Shown: positions 21,424-33,267, counted from the stretch's first letter. The stretch is 64,000 nucleotides of DNA from Cyrtodaria siliqua (GCA_037043455.1 JAWPHD010010971.1:24033-88032); one strand, 5' to 3'. Notes: generated by a model not told the origin, from the sequence alone. Made by a program: numbers and translations.

Positions 21424-21665
21424 TAAATCCGTGGCCGAGAGGTTCGAGTTTCTGACTTGAAATCACCTGGCCTTCAAGGGCAATGTATCTTTATGTGAGG
21501 AAGCTATCCAGCTGGCTTGCGGAACGTCTGTGAATTCTACCCAGATGTCCGCCCGTGCACGAAAAATGCCCGGAGGCAAACCTGGGGTCTTACTCCATCA
21601 ATTTAAGCTGGAAAGTCGCCATTTTACCTTAGCTGTTGGTGCGACTATAAACTTCGATTTAATTT
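21424..21665 (+). mobile_element. SINE type B (tRNA-derived, bivalve central domain)
   Basis: After a decayed tRNA-like head (CGTGGCCGAGAGGTTCGAG) comes a conserved body: TTATGTGAGGAAGCTATCC, AGCTGGCTTGCGGAACGTC, TTCTACCCAGATGTCCGC, GGGGTCTTACTCCATCAA, AGCTGGAAAGTCGCCA and TTGGTGCGACTATAAA. This body matches the SINE type known in molluscs with a Meta-like domain (RUDI-like), recalled from the literature. A second copy lies at 41205-41470. Confidence 0.75.
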
Positions 21666-22084
21666 AGTTAAATAAATCTCACTATATTGCAATATAGGGT
21701 GTGACACTTGCTTATCATTCTATGGAATAGTAAAGAAAAATGCCCTTCAAATAATGTCTAGAAATGCCAAAAAACAAACAAATCTTGCCGAATCTTGTTA
21801 CAGACGCGGGGTTGTCAACTCAGGTAAAAGCTCTTGCTACCGCCTTTGCTGGTTTGCTTTATAAATGGTCATCGCCAGTGCACATCATTGAATTCGTTTC
21901 GGACGAATATTATACTGGGAAAGGCTCGGGTCATGCCCTCTTACTTCGAAGATGATTGTTTCTTAAAGCATTTGTATTCCCTCAACCCTCCCCCTCACAA
22001 TCCATTAGATTTTGGTTAATATATGGTTTAAAGACATATTCATTTTACATCGATTGCGAAACAAGTTATTGCAACAGATTAATC
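21666..22084. other. Intergenic DNA, nothing recognised
   Basis: Short overlapping frames only, none with recognisable content. Confidence 0.35.
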
Positions 22085-22245
22085 ACTCTTGATGGCTTCC
22101 TGGGTAGAACCAGTACTAAGCAATGTGGATTAGTTATCTTGCTCAAGGATAAATAACGTGGCCGCGGCGAGGATCGAACCCACGACCTCTTCGATCTGGA
22201 GTTTGGCGCTCTACCACTGGACCACGCACTCCACACTGGACCACG
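22085..22245 (-). mobile_element. SINE type C with complete tRNA-like head
   Basis: On the minus strand the head reads GTCCAGTGGTAGAGCGCCAA (A box) and GTCGTGGGTTCGATCCTCGC (B box). A body follows that contains GCTTAGTACTGGTTCTACCC and AGGAAGCCATCAAGAGTGA. A second copy is at 62462-62635. It is not a functional tRNA because the arms do not close over a normal acceptor stem. Confidence 0.7.
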
Positions 22246-22764
22246 CATATGGCTGACCCTCGAAATGGTTTGTATTCTCACGAATGGTAACCCAGGTTGT
22301 AAATTGAACGAAGATGACTGCAGCGTTGGCTGTTTGTTCCTGTAATGAGCAACTGTGTACTCAAGCTTGAGAAATTAAAGGTTCCTTAGATGATGCAGAT
22401 ACATGTATCTGTCAGAACGTGTTTATCATGTGAGCAAATGTATGTACTGATGACACACTTACTCCGAAGATTATTGTTTCTTGAAGCTTCATTTATAGAA
22501 ACAATAAACAACTATCACAAACCATTAAATCAAGTACTCATTTGTATATAAAATGTAAAACGATTGTCTGAGAATTGTAAGGTCTTTCCTGTAAACAGAT
22601 AACATATTTTGATGAGTTTTGATTTGAAGGAGGCGTGTACATACTGTTTCCATCAGTGATCACCATTATGAATTGCATGCACATAAAAATGTACCTGTTT
22701 TAGAATGTTTTATATTTGATAAAAAATATGAAGGTTAACAGTTCTAATTTTGTTTTTCATTGAC
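22246..22764. other. Intergenic DNA, nothing recognised
   Basis: No supported gene or repeat before the minisatellite begins. Confidence 0.4.
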
Positions 22765-22769
22765 GATAT

Positions 22770-24931
22770 AAGTCTTCACATGTTATGCATCTAATTGGTA
22801 AGTCTTCACATGTTTTTCATCTTATTTGCAAGTCTTCACATGTTATGCATCTAATTGGTAAGTCTTCACATGTTTTGCATCTTATTTGTAAGTCTTCACA
22901 TGTTATGCATCTTATTTGTAAGTCTTCACATGTTTTGCATCTTATTTGTATGTCTTCACATGTTATGCATCTAATTGGTAAGTCTTCACATGTTTTGCAT
23001 CTTATTTGTAAGTCTTCACATGTTATGCATCTTATTTGTAAGTCTTCACATGTTTTGCATCTTATTTGTATGTCTTCACATGTTATGCATCTAATTGGTA
23101 AGTCTTCACATGTTTTGCATCTTATTTGTAAGTCTTCACATGTTATGCATCTTATTTGTAAGTCTTCACATGTTTTGCATCTTATTTGTATGTCTTCACA
23201 TGTTATGCATCTTATTTGTAAGTCGTCACATGTTTTGCATCTTATTTGTATGTCTTCACATGTTATGCATCTTATTTGTAAGTCTTCACATGTTTTGCAT
23301 CTTATTTGTATGTCTTCACATGTTATGCATCTTATTTGTTAGTCTTCACATGTTATGCATCTTATTTGTATGTCTTCACATGTTATGCATCTTATTTGTA
23401 AGTCTTCACATGTTTTGCATCTTATTTGTATGTCTTCACATGTTATGCATCTTATTTGTAAGTCTTCACATGTTTTGCATCTTATTTGTAAGTCTTCACA
23501 TGTTTTGCATCTTATTTGTATGTCTTCACATGTTATGCATCTTATTTGTATGTCTTCACATGTTATGCATCTTATTTGTAAGTCTTCACATGTTTTGCAT
23601 CTTATTTGTATGTCTTCACATGTTATGCATCTTATTTGTTAGTCTTCACATGTTATGCATCTTATTTGTATGTCTTCACATGTTATGCATCTTATTTGTA
23701 AGTCTTCACATGTTTTGCATCTTATTTGTATGTCTTCACATGTTATGCATTTTATTTGTAAGTCTTCACATGTTTTGCATCTTATGTGTATGTCTTCACA
23801 TGTTATGCATCTTATTTGTAAGTCTTCACATGTTTTGCATCTTATTTGTAAGTCTTCACATGTTTTGCATCTTATTTGTATGTCTTCACATGTTATGCAT
23901 CTTATTTGTAAGTCTTCACATGTTTTGCATCTTATTTGTATGTCTTCACATGTTATGCATCTTATTTGTAAGTCTTCACATGTTTTGCATCTTATTTGTA
24001 AGTCTTCACATGTTTTGCATCTTATTTGTATGTCTTCACATGTTATGCATCTTATTTGTAAGTCTTCACATGTTTTGCATCTTATTTGTATGTCTTCACA
24101 TGTTATGCATCTTATTTGTAAGTCTTCACATGTTTTGCATCTTATTTGTAAGTCTTCACATGTTTTGCATCTTATTTGTATGTCTTCACATGTTATGCAT
24201 CTTATTTGTAAGTCTTCACATGTTTTGCATCTTATTTGTATGTCTTCACATGTTATGCATCTTATTTGTAAGTCTTCACATGTTTTGCATCTTATTTGTA
24301 AGTCTTCACATGTTTTGCATCTTATTTATATGTCTTCACATGTTATGCATCTTATTTGTAAGTCTTCACATGTTTTGCATCTTATTTGTATGTCTTCACA
24401 TGTTATGCATCTTATTTGTAAGTCTTCACATGTTTTGCATCTTATTTGTAAGTCTTCACATGTTTTGCATCTTATTTGTATGTCTTCACATGTTATGCAT
24501 CTTATTTGTAAGTCTTCACATGTTTTGCATCTTATTTGTATGTCTTCACATGTTATGCATCTTATTTGTAAGTCTTCACATGTTTTGCATCTTATTTGTA
24601 AGTCTTCACATGTTTTGCATCTTATTTGTATGTCTTCACATGTTATGCATCTTATTTGTAAGTCTTCACATGTTTTGCATCTTATTTGTATGTCTTCACA
24701 TGTTTTGCATCTTATTTGTAAGTCTTCACATGTTTTGCATCTTATTTGTAAGTCTTCACATGTTTTGCATCTTATTTGTATGTCTTCACATGTTATGCAT
24801 CTTATTTGTAAGTCTTCACATGTTTTGCATCTTATTTGTATGTCTTCACATGTTATGCATCTTATTTGTAAGTCTTCACATGTTTTGCATCTTATTTGTA
24901 AGTCTTCACATGTTTTGCATCTTATTTGTAC
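22770..24931. repeat. 30-bp minisatellite, about 72 units
   Basis: Unit TCTTCACATGTTTTGCATCT plus TATTTGTAAG, repeated in exact 30-bp register for 2.16 kb. Units vary at two linked sites, TTTTGCAT or TTATGCAT, and TTTGTAAG or TTTGTATG, and early units have CTAATTGG instead of CTTATTTG. The variants alternate in a higher-order pattern that settles to a 120-150 bp super-unit from about 23820 on. Each unit contains ACATGT and ATGCAT dyads. Because 30 is divisible by three, all-open frames of 624, 428 and 185 residues arise; they have no amino-acid-level constraint and I do not regard them as genes. Confidence 0.95.
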
Positions 24932-25061
24932 TGGTGAATAATCTTGAAGTCAATCACCCTATAATGTAATGTTGCTAAAACAGCATATTTTAAAAGTTGT
25001 TTCCATCCCCCCATACTAATTAGTCAGTGGTGTTTTATTTATTTATTATCATTATGAAGTA

Positions 25062-25492
25062 GCTGAAGTATTGTTGTGTTCACCCGTGAAGTATGGATGG
25101 ACAGAAGTATTGTTGTGTTCACCCGTGAAGTATGGATGGACAGAAGTATTGTTGTGTTCACCCGTGAAGTATGGATGGACAGAAGTATTGTTGTGTTCAC
25201 CCGTGAAGTATGGATGGACAGAAGTATTGTTGTGTTCACCCGTGAAGTATGGATGGACAGAAGTATTGTTGTGTTCACCCGTGAAGTATGGATGGACAGA
25301 AGTATTGTTGTGTTCACCCGTGAAGTATGGATGGACAAAAGAATTGATGTCTGTATGTTCACCCGTGAAGTATGGATGGAGAGAAGAATTGATGTCTGTA
25401 TGTTCACCCGTGAAGTATGGATGGAGAGAAGAATTGATGTCTGTATGTTCACCCGTGAAGTATGGATGGACAGAAGAATTGATGTCTGTATG
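25062..25492. repeat. 39/45-bp minisatellite
   Basis: Seven to eight units of 39 bp containing TTCACCCGTGAAGTATGGAT and GGACAGAAGTATTGTTG are followed by three or four units of 45 bp in which ATTGATGTCTGTATG replaces the spacer. TTCACCCGTGAA is itself a near-palindrome. Both periods are multiples of three, which explains the long open frames on both strands. Confidence 0.95.
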
Positions 25493-25725
25493 CATACCGT
25501 TATGAATATTACTTATCAACATTACTGCGTGTTTTAATAGGGGTATAAACTATATATGTTAGTGTAGCAATTTAATTTATATAAACTCCCATGTCTTTAT
25601 TCGACAATTTCTTTTAATAAAATTATTTTATTTGTGTGTTTTTTTCACACTAGTATACTGTTTTATCAAGCTACCAAACGAAATATGATGTGTTTGGTAA
25701 TGCTTGTTTTTTCCATTTCAAAATA

Positions 25726-26142
25726 CTATGGTTATATCTGTCATATATGATTATATCTGTCATATATGGTTATATCTGTCATATATGGTTATATCTGTCA
25801 TATATGGTTATATCTGTCATATATGGTTATATCTGTTATATATGGTTATATCTGTCATATATGGTAATATCTGTCATATATGGTTATATCTGTTATATAT
25901 GGTTATATCTGTCATATATGGTTATATCTGTCATATATGGTTATATTTGTCATATATGGTTATATCTGTCATATATGGTTATATCATATTATATCTGTCA
26001 TATATGGTTATATCTGTCATATATGGTTATATCTGTCATATATGGTTATATCTGTCATATATATGGTTATATCTGTCATATATGGTTATATCTGTCATAT
26101 ATGGTTATATCTGTCATATATGGTTATATCTGTCATATTGTT
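25726..26142. repeat. 19-bp minisatellite, about 22 units
   Basis: Unit GTTATATCTGTCATATATG, with occasional TTATATATG or GTAATATC variants and one truncated unit near 25980. It is unrelated in sequence to the two arrays just upstream. Confidence 0.95.
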
Positions 26143-26806
26143 TACATGTTGCCTTTGAACGAAACTATTAGATGAAAAAAACTAAATTTACATTAGCATT
26201 AGTTCAGCCTTGTGAATTATTATTAAGGTATTTCGTTCTATGTTAAGGTCATTAGAAAAGGTTCCCACTGCAATCTCACTAACACGCCGTCACATGAAGA
26301 GGGGTAGCCTTCGCCCCATGCCCCCCCCCCCCCCCCACCCACCCACTCCCACGCCCCCGGAACACACCACCCATATTCATATTCATTCTGTCATTTTTTA
26401 TCATGCTCATTCAAGATCTTTATATCATGACACCGCGAATGCAAATGTGCAAACGTTGCTCCATCGTAAATGGAGTGTGTACTATAGAATGTGCAACAAC
26501 TCTGCAGTTCTGCAGATAAGAAGGTTCTAGACCCATTCTACATATTTTATCTTGATGTAAATGGAAGATGAGTCTGGCATGTTCACTCCTGTTACGCGCT
26601 ATATAACCTTTCGTGTGTTGGTGCGGCTTAAAACTCAATTCATTCAATTCATTAGAGAAGGTATTGTCCTTTCTATATACATGACTGTATACATTTGGAC
26701 AACTCTTTAAAATTGATGTATTAAATAAGATACATTCATGTACATAATCATTTTATAAATATAATTCATCAATTTAAAAGAAATAGTTTATGAAATCAAC
26801 CTTAAA
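26143..26806. other. Intergenic DNA with a poly-C tract
   Basis: C-rich simple sequence lies at 26316-26358. No gene is supported around it. Confidence 0.4.
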
Positions 26807-27028
26807 ATGTTTAATATAAAAATATTAGAAAAAGTTTATACGAAAAATTTCATAATACTGGGGCGTCCGGGTTACTCCTCTAAAGAGTTCACATATGACC
26901 CCAGAGTCACCCTACCAAACAACATGCAAGTATATCCTGACGCAAAAAAGACAATGTTTCAATCATATGCCTTTTTAGCAAGCCTTGAAAATGTCGGCGC
27001 TATAGCTCAGATTGGCGTCAGTCCTTGA
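26807..27028 (+). CDS. Unrecognised 73-residue open frame
   Basis: The frame has a more protein-like composition than most here (FTYDPRVTLPNNMQVYPDAK and FQSYAFLASLENVGAIAQIG). I recognise no domain. It might be an exon or a decayed ORF; the evidence is composition only. Confidence 0.15.
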   Translation: MFNIKILEKVYTKNFIILGRPGYSSKEFTYDPRVTLPNNMQVYPDAKKTMFQSYAFLASLENVGAIAQIGVSP

Positions 27029-27214
27029 ATTTATGAATGCATCATAGACGCATGATTTTCTTTTTCAACCACTAAACGATCTATCATTCGTATACCATAT
27101 GTATTTAAATAGACAATTATACTGGCTAATTCAATAGTAAAACAATGTATCATTCGTATAACGGAATGATTTGTATGTATTTCGAGAATTAATCCAAATT
27201 CGGTTCTGACTGGA

Positions 27215-27290
27215 ATAGAATGCACGATCCCTGGATAACTAAACCGAGGTGCTAACTATTACACCACGGCCTCACTTGTCACCTTCGGTT
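27215..27290 (-). repeat. tRNA-like sequence, probable SINE head
   Basis: On the minus strand, GTGAGGCCGTGGTGTAATAG and TTAGCACCTCGGTTTAG give an A-box-like half. The B-box half is poor and the acceptor arms do not pair, so a functional tRNA is unlikely. Confidence 0.4.
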
Positions 27291-27329
27291 TGACTGGACG
27301 GACGCTATTTAAACATAAAACAAAAAATA

Positions 27330-27655
27330 TCACTAGTAAGTGACAAATATTTCCGAAGTTCAGTTGACCCTTGACCTCCAAGTGTAACCTTAACCTTTGA
27401 TGTGAGGACCTGATTCTTGCATGCGACAAACATCTTCACTGGTATTAACACTTGTGTGATGTTTCATGGAAATCACGTCAGTATGCTTGACTCATTTGAC
27501 CTTTGACGTCAAAGTATGACCTTGACCTTTGAGGTACGCATTCGATTCTTGCAAGCAACACACCTTCTCATTGTGATTGATAATGGTAGTGTAAGTTTCA
27601 TGTGGTGTAAGTTTCATGTGGTATAAGTTTCATGGCTGTTCTATCCGAGAAAGGA
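27330..27655. repeat. Dispersed TGACCTTGACCTTTGA repeat
   Basis: Repeated blocks GTTGACCCTTGACCTCCAAG, TATGACCTTGACCTTTGAGG and TGATTCTTGCATGCGACAAA come in two tandem, diverged units of about 130-150 bp. This is a repeat form common in mollusc DNA. GTAAGTTTCATGTGG is triplicated at its end. Confidence 0.6.
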
Positions 27656-28185
27656 TCAATCACCATCTGTTGTATAATAGATAGGACCAAACGATATTAT
27701 TGAGTGAAAAAAGAAGTGTATTGGATAGGTATGCTATAAATAAACGTGACAGATTGTCAATTAAATACTCTAATAGATGTTAACTGAATTGCTTTCGGCG
27801 GTAACAGCTGTGCCACGTTTCAACCGCATTTGACGTATTGCGTTTTAAAATTACTTGCGAATCAATCCCAGGATCATTATAACATTAATACCGTCTCATG
27901 CTAGAAATTGGTCCATTTAACACGGAAACCTGTCCCAGTTGCATTGCAATTCAGTGATCACGTGATATTGGCATCCTACTGAACTATCCTGTCAAATGTC
28001 GCTATAATTCGTGGGAAACCGTGGGAGGAATTAAAGTCTAATCTGAAAGACTGGCCAGGTGTGAATTTTTTTAAAATGTTTAGCTTATATACATTTGATA
28101 TTTAAGGCCGAACTTGAATAGTTCTGATAATATTGCATTAAAAACCCTAACCACTATTTTCGTGACATTCATTACCTTTAGGTAT
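27656..28185. other. Intergenic DNA, nothing recognised
   Basis: No supported gene. Confidence 0.35.
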
Positions 28186-28189
28186 ATGT

Positions 28190-28295
28190 TGTCGGGCCCG
28201 GTAGCGCACTTGGTAGCGCAGTTGGTAGCGCGTTGGATTGTGGATCCGGAGGTCGCGGGTTCGATCTCTTGCCCGGCAACGGTCACTGTGATGAT
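28190..28295 (+). mobile_element. tRNA-derived SINE head
   Basis: GGTAGCGCAGTTGGTAGCGC (A-box region, with the GGTAGCGCA block duplicated) is followed by GAGGTCGCGGGTTCGATCTC (B box) and GCCCGGCAAC. The 36-nt box spacing suits a tRNA promoter. The downstream body (CCTACCGCTGTTTCAAGTGG) is unlike SINE types A-C. Confidence 0.6.
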
Positions 28296-28884
28296 TGACC
28301 TAGGATTTTTTTCGATGGCCTTTCGTCTCCTACCGCTGTTTCAAGTGGGAAATGTGTAACCGCTTGCGGTGAACCGAGATCCGGACAGGCAGGCTACATG
28401 ACCATGATGTTAACGACTGGCCCAACAATAAATAATCAAAGTACTGAAAGTACTGAGCGGCGTAGGTTGGTCGAAGAGGATTTAGGATCCTTTGTCCTGT
28501 TGAAGGGGCGTGAAAGAAGCAGAATCCGTTGCATTTGTTTGTTATATTTTTATTGAAACAATGTTACGCCATTGATGTGAAGAACACTACCAACATTTTT
28601 TATTATGACAATACTATCAACTGTGGACTGCACGTATTCCTTGTTGGTGCAGATGCTCGACTTTCAATGTCTAGTCGCTTTATTGGTGAACTAAATTAGT
28701 CTGCGAGGTAAGGAAAGTGGAAAAGCATTTACCCTATTGTCAGCGGAAATGTAAACCTTTGGCCGTATTGTAAACATACCTTTTTTTAAGAACTTAAGTG
28801 GTTAATAGCTCTGGCTAGAAAGGGGTAAATCGCTAACAATCAGGCCACATTGCAGCATGTATAACACTCTATAAACAAAAGATG
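28296..28884. other. Intergenic DNA, possible SINE body
   Basis: The first 200 bases may be the body of the preceding SINE. No gene is supported. Confidence 0.3.
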
Positions 28885-29185
28885 TTCTAAAGGGATGGCG
28901 ATGTGCATGCAACGATGTTAATTCGTTCTATCGCCGCAACGAAACCCTACTGGACAAGTACAACACCAGCCTAAAAACATTTCTACATCTAGGAATATCA
29001 CAACCTTTATTCTGTGGAGATGTGATCTGTAAACTTCTAACGAATTTCCTGACCACTTCACAAAATTAATCAGGAAATTCGTGAGAACAGGATACCACCC
29101 TTTAGTATACCAACACACTTCATGCTTGGTGATTGACCACTCTTGTTCGATGACCGGACAACCTCAGAATTTCTGATGGGAAAAT
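28885..29185 (+). pseudogene. Naiad reverse transcriptase C-terminal fragment
   Basis: FYRRNETLLDKYNTSLKTFL, then LGISQPLFCGDVICKL, and after a frameshift LIRKFVRTGYHPLVYQHTSC, LVIDH and a CSMTGQ-like end. These match KYKSNLRTLLQQGLSQPDFY, LVKKFIKRGYDPIILQRTEC and CTMTGQ of the intact element in order. It is 5'-truncated and more diverged than the antisense copy at 1150-1622. No SECIS-like hairpin follows. Confidence 0.7.
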
Positions 29186-30475
29186 GTTAATAGCTTTGAC
29201 TAGAAAGGATTAACTGAGTTCACATTACAAAATGTAGAACTTTCTCTTAACATATGTTCAGCTGCGCAATGTAAGTCTATCAATCATGGAACTATTTCGG
29301 ATCTTCCATAGCTAGACGTCAATGCTGCTTTACACTTAATTCCATTATCTGCATTTAATGTAAACTGGAGCAGAGGTATGATGTCAAGCGATTATTCCAA
29401 CGCAAGACATATGGATGGCGGTAGGAGGTAGAGACTCAACAAACACTTATCTATATTCTAACAACACGGATTATGGCCAGCTGAGCATGCATCCGAGTAC
29501 ATTTTGTAATAAGTCTTCTTTTGAGGCAGAACCAACACAGTTATATACAGGAACTCGGATTTACAGGAAAATCGAAAAGAGTAAAGCACACAAAACTACA
29601 TTAAACATGTGCTAAAGCAGAAATTAAACTATGCAAGACCATTGACAAATTATTACGTGAACTACCACAGTAAAACAATTTCCATTTAAATTTGTTCTGG
29701 TGTTAAACCCAACTATAATTATTTAAACCCAAATGCAAATTCATCAATACAAATATGCTGGTCCTATTCTTTGCAACAACTATTCAAATAAGCCATTAGT
29801 TGATCCCAGGTAGCATAGAAATGAAGAGACAACAATTGTTTAAAATCTGCAACCGAACAATCTCAATTCACAACAATGGATTGTCCTGTTGTCTTTGCGA
29901 TTATTGGTATTAATTTGAAGAAGAACATCGCTAAGTCAGCACTTTTTCTTTAAACTAGATACTAGGCCCAACAGTGTCATTGTACATGTACAAACAACAA
30001 TGCATACTGCATATTTAGGTTGACCTGTGCATTAACAGTGCACATATGTAAAATATGATCTACGTGTACATGAATGCATTATACAAGTGCTGTTCAAATA
30101 ATACCTGGACATTTTTCGATATCACACTCATTGTTTCACGCCAACAAGATGCATGTATGTTGGAATAAGAAATCAAATGATTTAAACAAAAAGTCGATCC
30201 TATGTCTTGTTATGTTGAATTGAATGATGAATTCTATTTACGGAGCAGTCCAACATGTGAAGTCGTTATTTCTAGATTTGACAGTAGCTATCATTATAAT
30301 ATGTTTTTATCATTACGCATAATTTCGATGTGAAAAGAATCATATATCAATTGTTAATAGATCAAAGAATCTTATTAAATCAAATACTGAACGAAACCGC
30401 TAGATTTATCTATTTTTTTATTGTTTGGTACTCGGCTTTACTTTAGTGATTCATTACAAGAAAAATGATGATCAT
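29186..30475. other. Intergenic DNA, nothing recognised
   Basis: Unique-looking DNA. The 66-residue frame at 29415-29615 has no recognisable features. Confidence 0.4.
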
Positions 30476-30680
30476 CATCAAGAAATATAAAAAGATCGGA
30501 CAGGGAAAGTAGCATTCAAGGAGGACAGTCAACCACAAAACACAGAAACAAACACGCAAACAGACAAACAAGAAGGCAAAAGTAATAATAAATGCAAACG
30601 ACATCACAAACACAAAAGGGTTGACAATACGGCCACCGCCTTGGAACGGTCAGTGGCAAAGTAGGCCGCAGAAAAGTTTG
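30476..30680 (-). mobile_element. Solo Naiad 3' UTR, well conserved
   Basis: AAATATAAAAAGATCGGACA, GGGAAAGTAGCATTCAAGGA, GGACAGTCAACCACAAAACA and GGTTGACAATACGGCCACCG are close reverse complements of the tail of the intact Naiad (8170-8383). ATGATGATCATCATC microsatellite abuts its 3' end, and no RT sequence lies on its 5' side. The high similarity suggests a recent severely 5'-truncated insertion. Confidence 0.8.
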
Positions 30681-31242
30681 AATTTAAAAGAATTAACCAA
30701 ACAGTACAGAGAAAAAGCAGAATGCAGCAAATACTTCTAGTAGTGCACATTATGATACACGTGTTCCGTATTACTGAAATAGAAAGGCCAGACTGCCTAT
30801 ACCATTAGGGTATCATTTTGGTTTAATTGGTGGAGGGATTATAAACCTTAATGTAAAGGAAGTTATTTAATGAAAACAACGAGAGATTCTGCTTAACACT
30901 TAACAAACAACCAAGAAAATGTGATTTACAGTATTTTTTTAAATTATATCGTACATATCTATTAACATTACAAGTCCAAAGCTCTATTCACTAAGCCACG
31001 CCAGCGCTTGTAAAGAGAAAAGAAAATCTTAATAATTTGAGAAACGTGGAAACATATACAAGATTAATGTTCGACATGGTGAGCTCCACTCACACACACA
31101 AACACTTCCCAGACCCAAAACTGTTTATTGCGAGAACAACGTTTTGTTCATTTATATGAAAGTTCTTTTAATATGAACAAACCCACTTTAATTTTATTGA
31201 TTTATTGATTTATTATATAATGAATATAACAAGTAATATGTG
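30681..31242. other. Intergenic DNA, nothing recognised
   Basis: No supported gene. Confidence 0.35.
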
Positions 31243-31335
31243 TTCGATTGCACCGGTAATCGAACCCTTGATATCGTGCATTGAAATCAAAACGTGCACT
31301 TAGGGCAGCTAGTCTAATCACTAGACCACCGCGAA
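31243..31335 (-). repeat. tRNA-like sequence, probable SINE head
   Basis: The minus strand has CGCGGTGGTCTAGTGATTAG (A-box region) and CAAGGGTTCGATTACCGGTG (B box), separated by about 45 nt. The extended spacing and lack of a matching acceptor stem argue for a SINE head or pseudo-tRNA. Confidence 0.5.
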
Positions 31336-31960
31336 ATGTTATTTCAGTATGTCAAATTCATGTGATTATATCAAAGACCAGCAACTGATTGGTTGTCTTA
31401 TAAGATACGCTGCTTTATGCCGATTATGTATTGCGGGAAACCAGCATAGAAATAATCGAGCCTGTACTGTACAAGACTTGATCATCGTCGACTCTTGCTT
31501 GTAGATACAAACGTTTGTCTTGAAAACAAGCAAGCGTCGCAGATGCTCTAGACTAGTACTGCACAGCACTATCTCAAACGTGTCGCTAGATGGGCTCAAC
31601 TATAATGGTATGTCGCCATTTTAAAAATGACGACGATAGCAATAGGCACAGGTAGAACCTACACCTAAAAATCGTCCATGTATGACAGTTTTGCGTATGC
31701 AAATTATATAAGAAACTTTGCTATACTACCATACACTGTGGCCTTGAGCGCAAGGGAGAGAAATATAATGTGTCGAAAGAACTACAGTGTTTGTATTGTT
31801 TTCATATTTGCCAGTTATCCTCCAGTGTATAACAAAGCCATGTACACACGGTCGGTCGGACTCGATGAATGACTTTTACGTTTGTTCATAAATACGCAAA
31901 CAAACGCCTTTGCTATCATGTCTTGCTATCATGTCTAACAACAGTATTACCCCCCTCCAC
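31336..31960. other. Intergenic DNA, nothing recognised
   Basis: No supported gene. Confidence 0.35.
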
Positions 31961-31963
31961 GTG

Positions 31964-32042
31964 CCGACACGGTAGCTCAGTTGCTAAGGCTCTCTGACCT
32001 GTCACTCCGGAGGTAGCGGGTTCCATCCCCGCCTCCGCCTAG
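31964..32042 (+). repeat. tRNA-like sequence, probable SINE head
   Basis: CACGGTAGCTCAGTTGCTAA (A box) and AGGTAGCGGGTTCCATCCCC (B box) lie at tRNA-like spacing, followed by GCCTCCGCCTAGCAACG. The 5' and 3' ends do not form an acceptor stem, so a SINE is more likely than a tRNA gene. Confidence 0.55.
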
Positions 32043-32915
32043 CAACGCAAATAACGGTCTAAAATTGTCTTTACACAAGTGTGAAAAATGCGTTTCTGTT
32101 AAAAATTGCAAAAAAAACAAAAACGAACGCATTTGCAAAATGTGAAGAACGCGACCGTATTCTTCATACATGTGTGAAGGATGCCTTCTGTGAAAAATGA
32201 GGTCCAACACGTGCTAACCGTTACGCTAAGGCCCCAGCCGTAATCTTTTATTCTACGTACGTGAAATTCAGCATCTTTAGTATTAATAAACCATGTATTT
32301 GTGCCATCGTTCGTACTGTATCCATCCTATTTTTCAATGACTGCTCCTATTAAACTCCGATGTACTAAACAAGATATTCCAGAATAATGCAGGTAATAAA
32401 GTGCGTTAATGTACTATTTAAGATATGTATTAATTGTGATGCCGAGTATCTCACTGTAAACGAAACATCTTATTAAATATTAACCTAAATTTTAACTTCT
32501 GCAACACTATCTACACTAACCTGTTCTTGCTACGAACAGATTGCCCAGGAGTGTTATTACTTCATGAAGGCTTGTTTCGGCTTACTACCAGGAATGCAGA
32601 AAACTAATTATTTAAGCTTTATTTTATTATCTCTATTGTTGACGATGTTCAGACAAATTACTCGTCAATTATAACATAGATTTGGTTATTTCTCTCGGAA
32701 TGAAGCAACGTCTCAAATGATTAACATAATGTACATTAGATGAATCTTAAACTAAATAACTCCATTATACTATCATACAGTCGTTCTGTTTAATTAGCGT
32801 GAGTCATTTACATTAAGTTTTCTTCCGAAATAATTATAAAAAATCCAATTTCGTTTTCTGTTGGCAAATAAACAACATTGTCAACAGTCGTAGTTCAACC
32901 TATAAGAAAACCAAC
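32043..32915. other. Intergenic DNA, nothing recognised
   Basis: The 77-residue minus frame over 31977-32210 is a shadow of the tRNA-like sequence. No gene is supported. Confidence 0.35.
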
Positions 32916-32917
32916 CT

Positions 32918-32942
32918 AAGTAAGTAAGTAAGTATGTAAGTA

Positions 32943-32982
<40 letters not shown>

Positions 32983-33022
32983 TGTAAGTAAGTAAGTAAG
33001 AGAAGTAAAGTAAGTACGTAAA
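32918..33022. repeat. (GTAA)n microsatellite
   Basis: About 22 tetranucleotide GTAA/AAGT units with a few GTAT variants and a 3' decayed end. Confidence 0.9.
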
Positions 33023-33103
33023 GCAATTTCATATACTGAGATTAACGTAGACAAAAAGTTATTACTTGTTAAACTTCATATATGACAAATGATTTGTTTT
33101 TGT

Positions 33104-33267
33104 TTGTTTGTATGGTGTTTTACGTCATTTTCAACACATGTTAGGTTATATATGACGGTCGATCTTTTGTGGTCTAGGCAGACCACACAATTTTCCTGGG
33201 TAGAACCAGTACTGTACACTTCCCGCCATCCGTAAGAATCGACACTTCCTCACTTACAAGTCGCGTT
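33104..33267 (-). mobile_element. SINE type A copy
   Basis: GTGTTTTACGTCATTTTCAA, ATATATGACGGTCGATC, CAGACCACACAATTTTCCTG, GGTAGAACCAGTACTG and GAATCGACACTTCCTCACTT appear in the order of the type A body. The tRNA-like head is missing at the right end. Confidence 0.75.

Noticed and set aside
22770..24931. CRISPR array
   Set aside because: No unique spacers between units; the repeats are contiguous, and the genome is eukaryotic.
22785..24969. Very long open frames (624, 428 and 185 residues) in repeat sequence
   Set aside because: They exist because the 30-bp unit is a multiple of three and lacks stops in two frames; overlapping frames are equally open and there is no start context, so they are not genes.
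25039..25537. Open frames on both strands of the 39/45-bp array
   Set aside because: Same artefact: periods divisible by three.
31964..32042. Functional tRNA gene
   Set aside because: A and B boxes are present but the acceptor stem does not close and a poly-T terminator is missing; SINE head is more likely. The same applies at 27215, 28190, 31243 and 43155.
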